Positions 38,378 to 45,554 of a DNA stretch of 45,554 nt are shown one piece after another (positions within the stretch are counted from its first letter, which is position 1; each line of letters begins with the position of its first letter). The notes beneath the pieces are model-generated. The model was given only the letters and a program-made list of their open reading frames with translations, was not told the origin of the DNA and ran no database searches. The translations under genes were made by a program, and so were the position numbers. This stretch comes from Nemertoderma westbladi (Eukaryota; Xenacoelomorpha; Nemertodermatida; Nemertodermatidae), in NCBI GenBank assembly GCA_032718475.1, contig JAUCBJ010002255.1:1-45554 (forward strand), read 5' to 3'.

Positions 38378-39796
38378 TCATACACGGAGCGACGCGTAGT
38401 AGGAACCGTAAGGTCTGAACCTTGGTTCGTTCAACCGAAGTTCTTCCAGAACACGAACCCAAACGAGTTTATCCCTATAAACCTTGATATAAATGTCCTT
38501 CCAGTCCACGGATCCTAAAGGAAGGTTCCCGAAGCTGGGGTAAGGCTTCCAGTTGCCGAAATCCCTCCAGTACAGAGATCGCCAGAGGATACGTTCAGCG
38601 GATAAGTTGTAGAAACGGAAACATGTCGCCGAGACTTTAACTAAACTTCGTACATCGAGATAGCGAAGAATTAGCAAGAGGACTTCGCAAGGAATAGCCA
38701 GAATTCCTTTGTGGATTGGCAAGTTACATATCTCGTAAGATTTAATAGCTAATTTATTGCAGATAGAGTCTTTGACCATTCGGGATAGTCGAGGGAGGTT
38801 CTTGTACATTCTACAAAGTAAAGATTTTGAATCGATAGGTAGGAAATCGTGGAGATATATGAAGTCCGCGACGATTAGATTGAGGTCAGAGAATGTCTGT
38901 TTGTGACCGTCTATGGATGAACAGACTAGTAAATGTGAGTGGCAGGGGACACAGACTACGGTACATTTGGGTGGAGACGGATGTTGTGGAGACGGAAGTC
39001 GGTTAAACAGCCCTCGGACTTCTCTGTGGACGTAGGAGACTCTATAGACTCCGTTCAGCTTCCACCCATCCGGGAGCTTATTGAGTATGCTGGTCGTGGA
39101 GCAGAGCGTTGATTGGCTGGAGTAGACGCTTAGGGATTGTGTTCTCATTGGATGGTGCCATGGGAACGAGTCCATGGAGGATACGGCACTGGGAGGTCCG
39201 GTATTGGTAGGTTTACCGGGGTCTTCCGGTGGAGCTGACACCGCCTCCCTATGCCGATAATTAGAATCGTTGTCCCAAACACTGAAACCAGATTCTAACA
39301 TCAGTTGGTGAATCGTTAAAACCAACAGGTCATTGGAACACTCTATGTCGGTTTCTTCTATTAAGTCCGATAAAGTTGCCGGTATCCTATGACAGGTCGA
39401 TTCTTGGATTAACATTGGCTCTGTTTCTGTTATATCCCGATTAGAACACAACTCTTCAAATAACTCCTCTATATCAGCGGCGACATCAGGAATAGTTTTA
39501 TCTCTCGAGGTATTGCAGTTGCATACAACATAAATCAACTGATTTGGAATTAGCATTAACGATTCTACTGCCATTTCAGAATGATTTCCTCCAATTTCGT
39601 CCACATCATTCAGACTTAAATGAAACTTGTGCTTGGTCTGACCCGTTGGATTGTAGTCTGTGTTAGCTGAATATATCAGCTCAATCACTAAATCTTTCAG
39701 TTTCAATAATGTTACGGAATTATGTACTTCCACGGTGTGTATAGTTTGTCCGTGTTTAACCCTGAGTTTTAGTTTTTCAAATGTTGAAGAAGTCAT
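38378..39796 (-). CDS. FBXO7: F-box only protein 7 homologue (472 aa, single exon)
   Basis: FBXO7 is a substrate adaptor of SCF ubiquitin ligases and a proteasome/PI31-related regulator; it also acts in mitophagy. The N-terminal part (about residues 1-95) is ubiquitin-like: LKLRVKHGQTIHTVEVHNSV...HKFHLSLNDVD. Residues of about 150-380 match the FP domain, with IEECSNDLLVLTIHQLMLESGF-type helix, LPDGWKLNGVYRVSYVH and CMVVCVPCHSHLLV-like strands. The F-box follows at about 385-430 (LAIPCEVLLLILRYLDVRSLVKVSATCFRFY...LWRSLYWRDF), with DWKDIYIKVYRDK after it. The ORF then stops at RFRPYGSYYASLRV, whereas vertebrate proteins continue with a proline- and arginine-rich tail. Either the tail is lost or it lies in an unseen exon. 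Vertebrate length is about 522 aa. There is no intron in the reading frame. Confidence 0.9.
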   Translation of the reverse strand: MTSSTFEKLKLRVKHGQTIHTVEVHNSVTLLKLKDLVIELIYSANTDYNPTGQTKHKFHLSLNDVDEIGGNHSEMAVESLMLIPNQLIYVVCNCNTSRDKTIPDVAADIEELFEELCSNRDITETEPMLIQESTCHRIPATLSDLIEETDIECSNDLLVLTIHQLMLESGFSVWDNDSNYRHREAVSAPPEDPGKPTNTGPPSAVSSMDSFPWHHPMRTQSLSVYSSQSTLCSTTSILNKLPDGWKLNGVYRVSYVHREVRGLFNRLPSPQHPSPPKCTVVCVPCHSHLLVCSSIDGHKQTFSDLNLIVADFIYLHDFLPIDSKSLLCRMYKNLPRLSRMVKDSICNKLAIKSYEICNLPIHKGILAIPCEVLLLILRYLDVRSLVKVSATCFRFYNLSAERILWRSLYWRDFGNWKPYPSFGNLPLGSVDWKDIYIKVYRDKLVWVRVLEELRLNEPRFRPYGSYYASLRV

Positions 39797-41244
39797 ATTG
39801 CACTTTACTGTTTAAACTTTTCTTTACTGTTATGTTTAGACTAAAAAAATATTATTAAACCAATGAAGTAGTTTCGTTTTTTATGCACTTGCAACAATAC
39901 TAAAACACTATGCTTACATATGTTAATATCCTATGCCGACCTAAATACTCTACATCAATGGTGCACATGAAAAGCTGTTAAGGCAGACAGACATTACAGT
40001 TACAGACATTTACATTACAGGCAGACAGACAGTACATTATTATAATAGGAGAGGGACTTCGGGCCTTCGGTAAGCAATATACGGATCGGATATGGAAAAA
40101 TGTATGTAGGTCTACTTGATTCAGAAATGGATCTCACGAAAACTGAAAGTATTATATATACGGGTTTTCTGCTACAGTGTAAACTCCTAAATCATCCACA
40201 TCGAGATCCCGTGTAGTAAAAGGTTCACCGGTACTTCGGAATAGGAGCGCTAAGCATTGATTTAAATTGTCAACCCCGCTCTACGAATGCGGAGAAGAAA
40301 TAATTGCTTTCTTCGTATCTTTTCTTCGGCCATCAATTGTCAAGAACCCTTGCAGCTTGTCATTGTGCTAGGCCATCGACATACGACTGAGTAATAACTA
40401 ATAAATAACAACATTATTATAATCTAAATGAAGTATACTGTATCCATCATGTAGGCCATACCTACTGAAAGGAAGCGGTACCGGTAAATGTGGGCTAGGG
40501 TTTATGTTCCCGTGTGACATCATAATTTGCAGTGTTTAGTTTCGGTCAAGGCCTACTTAGGCTTTGGTTTCGGTTTGGCTAAATTATAAGGAATCTGACA
40601 TTCTGGTACCGGTATTAGATTTCTATAGGCCATGGATTGCATGCCAATTATCCACGTATTGTGAACAGAAGTCAGCTGTAATTTTATGAGGGCGGCTCAC
40701 GGTACCGACTGATGATATCTTATTGATGCTACCGGTAACTCGTCAATTACTTTCGGTTTACTTTTAACCGGTACCCTTCTCAACTACTTTATTGTAGATA
40801 ATGCTACCACCGGCAGTTTGTTAACATGCTGACATGCAATTCGTGGTATCCTCTCTTATGACTGTTAGTGTTAGTTCTAGTTGCACTCATTTACAATTAT
40901 GAAAAAAAAAAATTAGACAGTTTAAAGATATTTATAGTGCTTGTAGCATAATTTCTATAGAAACGGTAAGTAGAAATAGTTTTATTTACGTTAGTTAATT
41001 TTACCTGCAGTCCGTGAGTTAGAGTAGCACACAAGTAATATCTTTTTAATAATATACAAGCACCAAAGCGGGTGGTCATGTACAATGTAACTTAATGGGT
41101 TTGCTTGCTACATAATCTGGGTCTTTCTTTACACATTACATCCTGGAGCTAAATACTCTTGTAAGTTTTTGTGATGATGATCAACAGTAACACAAGGTAG
41201 GCCTACTGGCCAGGCCACTACTGGGAGGTTCTGTTTCGCTGAAA
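39797..41244. other. Intergenic region between FBXO7 and the repeat-rich gene
   Basis: These are head-to-head genes, so the region contains both promoters. It has tandem-like 'cattacaggcagacagac' at about 40010 and several CCGGTA and AGGCCTA palindromes (40480-40560, 40610, 40730-40770). No gene is recognised. Confidence 0.45.
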
Positions 41245-41252
41245 TATAAAAG
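41245..41252 (+). promoter_or_regulatory. TATA box of the repeat-rich gene
   Basis: TATAAAAG lies 57 bp before the first in-frame ATG (41309), so transcription would start near 41275 and leave a very short 5' UTR. Out-of-frame ATGs at 41284, 41289 and 41296 precede the main start. Confidence 0.65.
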
Positions 41253-41308
41253 CTCTATATACTTTCTATAAGTTTTAGTTTCGATGGTATGTGGTATGTA
41301 GTTACCAA

Positions 41309-43865
41309 ATGGACCCCGAAGGATCTAAAGAAAACCAGCTTAATTGTGCTGTTACACCTGATGGATATAAGAATGATATAGGTAACAGAGGCGTTGAGGA
41401 TAGGTTTCAACATGCACCCATTCAATTTGGTGCAAAGCCAGAAGGTTATAAGGATATTTATAATTTATTTGATGACAGTAAGCATGACTCAAAAGATAAT
41501 TATAAAAAGATGGGTGTAAAACCTGAGGGATTTAAAGACATTTATAATTTATTTGGTGCGAATAGCCTTGATCGATCCACTGATGATGTAGTCACTGGTT
41601 CAATAGTTAGTAAGCCCCCTGATAATGAAGATATTAACAACCATGGGGTTGGTGGCTGTAAGTCTGATACGGATATTGATAAAGTCAACAATGCAGCAGC
41701 AGTATTCAGTAAGCATGTTGAATTTAAGGACAGTAACAACAATGTTATAGGCGTCAATAACCCAAATACGCATATTGATAATGTCGAGAAGGCAACATTT
41801 AATAATACCCTTCAATATAGTAACACTCACAATCTTCACTCTAAGAATAAACCCTATGGCTCTATTGATATTGTCAATGTCAACAAGGCAGCACTTACTA
41901 AGCCCATTCCACATAGAGGCATTTACAATGACAATGTCATTGATCTGAATAATAAAAAAATGCATACTTATGATTTCAACAAGACAGAATTTAACAAGGT
42001 CCTTGAATATCAAGACATTCACAATATAGACGATGTGGATAATCCAGATCTTCCCTTTGAAAATGTCAATAAGCCCGAATTTAATAAAGCCCTTCAATAT
42101 GAAGACATCCCCAATGTAGACTCTATGAATAAGCCGGATAGCCAGATTGATAATGTATGTATACCCAAATTTCAGGAGGACCTTGAAAATAAAGACATCC
42201 GTCATTGTGTTTACCAGAATAAGCCCGATAAACATATTGATAATGTTAGGGATTCTGATTTTATCAAGCCCCTTGAAAATAACATTCATCAGAATGAAGT
42301 TGGTGTGAGTAGTCCAGCTGGTTCTATTAGTTATGGCAATGCGTACGAATTTTACGAGGCCCTTGGATTTAAAGACATCAACAATGTAATTGGTCTGAAA
42401 AAGCCATATAGCCCAATTAGCAATGCCAATAAGTCCGAATTCTGCAAGGCCATTGAATGTAAAGATATCGATAATGTAGTTGGTATAAATAAGACAGATG
42501 TTGATAATGTTATTAAGGCAGCATGTAGTCCGCCAATTGAAGATAAAGAAATCCGTAATATAACGAGCGACAATAGGAAGGATAAACCCACTGAAAATAC
42601 AGCAGTTAGCACAGCAGTTAGTAGAGAAACGGAAGGACGTCCAAGGTCAAAGCTTAGTAAATCGTATGTTAAAAATTTGTATACTCCAAAGTTTAGGATA
42701 CAAACATTTGGTTGAAGGACATGTTAAGCAAGTAACAAATTTAATTAAATTAATATTACAAAAGTTGCTGCATCAGCTTGGCGCTGTTTTGCGTCCATTT
42801 TCTGTTTACGCTCGTGCTCCCATTCTTTGTCGCCATTCTTTATTTTTTTTCCTCTTTTCCATTTTGACCCGTTTTTGGTGCTGCATACATCCCCACCCCA
42901 TTTGACACCGCTGTACAGAAACAGTGTTACAGACGCCGTGTTCCACGCGCTCATGACCAGGATACTGTCATTACAATGTTCTTACATTAACCAATGGTTT
43001 ATCTTCTAAACATCGTAGAAGTGTAAGAAAGAAAAACCCGCCTTTTCGCAGTAGAAGTAGGAGGATAAAAAAGGGCTTCACTCCCAAAGAAGGTAAAAGT
43101 AGGAACACTAAGAAGCGCATAGCTTCCAAACACAGTAGAAGTAGACAACATAGAAAGTGCTTCAATTGTAAACACAGTAGAAGTATAAAGAAAAAAGACA
43201 CTACCACTTCCAAACGAGGTAAAAGTAGAAGAACAAAAAAGCGCATCACTTCCAAAGTAAGTAAAACTAGAAAAACAAAAAAGCGCATCACTTCCAAAGT
43301 AAGTAAAAGTAGAATATCAAAAAATCGATTCACTTCCAAATTAAGTAAAAGTAGAAGAACAAAAAATCGATTCACTTCCAAAGTAAGTAAAAGTAGAAGA
43401 ACAAAAAATCAATTCAATTCCAAAGTAAGTAAAAGTAGAAGAACAAAAAATCGATTCACTTCCAAAGTAAGTAAAAGTAGAAGAACAAAAAATCGATTCA
43501 CTTCCAAAGTAAGTAAAAGTAGAAGAACAAAAAATCGCATAACTTCTAAAGTAAGTAAATGTAGAAGAACAACAAATCTAATAGCTTCCAGGCGCTGTAG
43601 AAGTAAACAACCAAGAGCTCATGTTACCTCTAAAAGTTGTAGATGTATGAAAACAAATCCGCGGTTAACATCATCGGAAAGATCTTCGCGCCGAAGAAGT
43701 AAAATGTCAAAAAACAATATAAGTTCTAAACTTAGAAGAAGCCAAAGCAGCCCATCCGTTATAAAGGCATTGGAAATCAAAAGGGCCTTTCAATTGAAAT
43801 CATTTCATCAAGTTCATGAGCTTGGTAAATGTCTGTCATGGGGAACCAGGATTATCTGCAGTTAG
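41309..43865 (+). CDS. Unrecognised two-part repeat protein: Asn-rich repeats then very basic repeats (about 733 aa)
   Basis: Exon 1 (41309-42663) starts at the first in-frame ATG (MDPEGSKENQLN). It has two KPEGYKDIYNLF-like motifs, then about ten loosely repeated units of about 30 aa, of type NVNKPEFNKALQYEDIPN...NKPDSQID, rich in N, D, K and I. The donor is tc|gtatgt in phase 2. The best acceptor, gtag|a at 43018, keeps frame and gives KLSKS-SVRKKN. Exon 2 (43019-43865) has about nine 14-aa units KVSKSRRTKNRFTS and an overall R/K/S-rich composition; it ends LSWGTRIICS. A third exon near 44135 (after ctcacag) is possible. The basic array resembles sperm nuclear basic proteins only in composition. 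The family and function are unknown. The splice is inferred; the two parts could be separate genes. Confidence 0.55.
43190..43570 (+). repeat. 42-bp coding tandem repeat, about 9 copies
   Basis: The 42-bp period encodes KVSKSRRTKNRFTS or close variants. The central copies are nearly identical, for example successive 'aaagtaagtaaaagtagaag' starts at 43381, 43423, 43465 and 43507. It lies wholly in the basic exon of the gene at 41309-43865. Confidence 0.9.
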
Positions 43866-45554
43866 TATTGCTATGCATCAGAATATCAGTTGGCCTACCG
43901 TTAATATATTTAATGTGTGTCCTTATCAGTCACTCTTGAAACAGCCAGGGATGTGTGTCAAGGGAAAATTAATGTCTAATAATAATTCGATTTATATAAA
44001 AATTAAAATTGTAATAATGATCTTCACTGTATTCACTTTTTTCCCATGTAACTTTACAATCAAATACCATAGAATAGTGATCTGTATAATGTACTGTATT
44101 AGGCCTACTGTACAAATCTATCTTTGCTCACAGGGCACTGCAATGCGAATGGCAAAGGCCTTCTTTGTAACGGAAACCAAATCCAAAGATACAGTTAAAG
44201 AAATCAAAGTATAGTAAAGTAACTTTGGAGTCAAGTTCAAATTGGAGTAATTAAAAAGATTAACTTATGAAGAAGAAACTACTGAACTGTCCCTATTTAA
44301 ATGTACCACACATTCCTGTAGTGTTTAAGGCAAACCTTTCAAACATGCTTACCGGTAATAACATTACAATTTGTGTCTACAATCACAAGGTCTCCAACAT
44401 ACGATTTTACTTTCGGTTTTACACAGGAGGCTGCACCCAAGTGTGCAATTATGCTGAAGGTACAGTAGATGCAATATTTTAGATGGGGAGTACTGGGGTT
44501 GTAGAGTTATGTTAGACAGTCCTTACAGGAATGTCAAGAATTGTCATGGGATTGGTTAGTACAGTAGACTTGAGATGTTGGGACCTACTGTAGATACCAA
44601 GCGTAGACTCGTCGACGGTTTACAGGACAAAGGGGTTCAAATAGTTCTGCGAAAACACAGCTGGTTTCGTCTTTAACTTCTACGTATATTGTTAATAAAC
44701 ATTATAATAGCAAATGTGTTACAGATAGATAACTAGCTAATGTCCCAATTGTCCCTAATTTGGCAGTGGTACCGCGCACAGGTTGAAAACTATAAGTCAG
44801 TCTATGTTCGTAATAACTATGGGCCTGCGATTACTGCATCCAATGAAATCAACAACTGAACTTCGATATCTAATTTATGATATTGTATGTGTCTTGTATT
44901 AGGAGAGCTAACTCTGGTTAACGTACGTGTCAACTTATGTAGACTTCTAATTGGTTGTTGCCTGGCTGCTAATCTGATTAAGTAGCGGCAGTGATGTGTT
45001 ACTAATCGATGTTTGTCTAATTGATGTTGTTATCTTTCCCTTAACAAGACATTGGCATAATAAGAGGGGTTTACCTATAGTAACCCATGTACAATCAATG
45101 CATAATAGATAAACAATATTCCAACATGTTTACTTTTACTGTTGCGCAACACACGTGATCTCGACTGGTTTGGCCATGACTTTGTTATGTAGTAATCCCC
45201 TTATTGGTGGGTGATAATTACTGCCGTTAAATGGCTGATGGCTAATAGGGTGACATTGAATTCTGGGGTGGCGTAGTGCATATGGGATAATCCCGTAACA
45301 AAAAGGCGGAATTTTGGAATGTACGGATTCATGTTTACATGTCTGGGCCCATGTTTTCCACGACAACTCATGTCTACCTCTACCCTGACTGATGCCAGGT
45401 CAGCTGCATTTTAAGGACAATATAGTTTTAGTATTTTTTAACATAGGCGATGGTTTTTTTGAATGTTATTTTCATTTACTGAAATTAGAACTGAAAAAAA
45501 AAACATTTACTGTAATTAGTAAAACAAGGTGGATGCCTTGTATTTCTAACAGTA
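43866..45554. other. Intergenic region, possible last exon near 44135
   Basis: A good acceptor (tttgctcacag at 44124-44134) is followed by open frames to a stop at about 44214 in one frame. This could be an alternative 3' exon of the gene before it. A GC-richer stretch at 45170-45410 looks like an old repeat, but I cannot name it. No other gene is supported up to the window end. Confidence 0.4.

Noticed and set aside
41600-42289. 229-codon minus-strand frame
   Set aside because: It is a shadow of the Asn-rich repeat exon. It has no start context or homology.
42971-43381. Minus-strand Leu/Phe-rich frame that looks like membrane helices
   Set aside because: It is the mirror of the K/R/S-rich repeat on the + strand; lysine codons read backwards give Phe and Leu. 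The + frame is longer and has consistent units.
45136-45400. Minus-strand frame near the window end
   Set aside because: No domain recognised, and the sequence looks like a diverged repeat; support is too weak.

Overview
This is a nuclear window from an animal, most likely a marine invertebrate. Five genes have clear eukaryotic orthologues: NSF, FRG1, thymidylate synthase, NDUFAF3 and FBXO7. Several have GT-AG introns, AATAAA signals follow some stop codons, and the space between genes is AT-rich and full of LINE, SINE, MITE and DNA-transposon copies. Many short palindromes of the GTAGGCCTAC and ACCGGTA type are scattered through the non-coding DNA. I associate this signature with echinoderm-like or other invertebrate deuterostome genomes, but that is an impression and not proof. 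No lineage is claimed firmly.

Layout. 1-576: tail of a LINE reverse-transcriptase ORF, cut by the window edge. 2159-6740: NSF in two coding exons, 742 aa when joined; the single intron holds a minisatellite of about 55 copies of a 36-bp unit plus a tRNA-derived SINE piece. 9840-12276: a 5'-truncated, frameshifted LINE with a 9-bp target duplication. 12347-13356: a non-autonomous hAT-like element with an 8-bp target duplication and very long G/C tracts. 13978-14530: another LINE 3' end fused to a foldback structure of inverted 17-bp GGGCGAA repeats. 16805-17788 (-): FRG1 in one exon. 18666-20374 (+): an unrecognised four-exon coiled-coil gene that the simple ORF view misses. 20786-22649 (+): thymidylate synthase in two exons. 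24105-24409: a MITE. 24484-24735: a SINE. 25006-25713 (+): NDUFAF3.

27033-37899: a set of small exons on the + strand, all in phase 1, can be joined into a 204-aa acidic protein. If that join is right, its large intron contains a glycosyltransferase gene on the - strand (28935-30449) and a 5.4-kb DNA transposon (30476-35860) inserted 22 bp upstream of the glycosyltransferase start codon. The transposon encodes a protein of about 1115 aa: an N-terminal array of more than 30 decapeptides and a C-terminal transposase-like domain. 38378-39796 (-): FBXO7 without its usual proline-rich tail. 41309-43865 (+): a TATA-driven gene with about 30-aa Asn-rich repeats followed, after a probable splice, by a very basic 14-aa repeat array. 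I do not recognise it.

The genes do not form an operon or a shared pathway; this is ordinary animal gene order with housekeeping genes between repeats. The most unusual items are the decapeptide-repeat transposon, the acidic/basic double-repeat gene, the nested small-exon gene, the NSF intron minisatellite and the 17-bp foldback element. All splice models were read by eye and are not transcript-supported.
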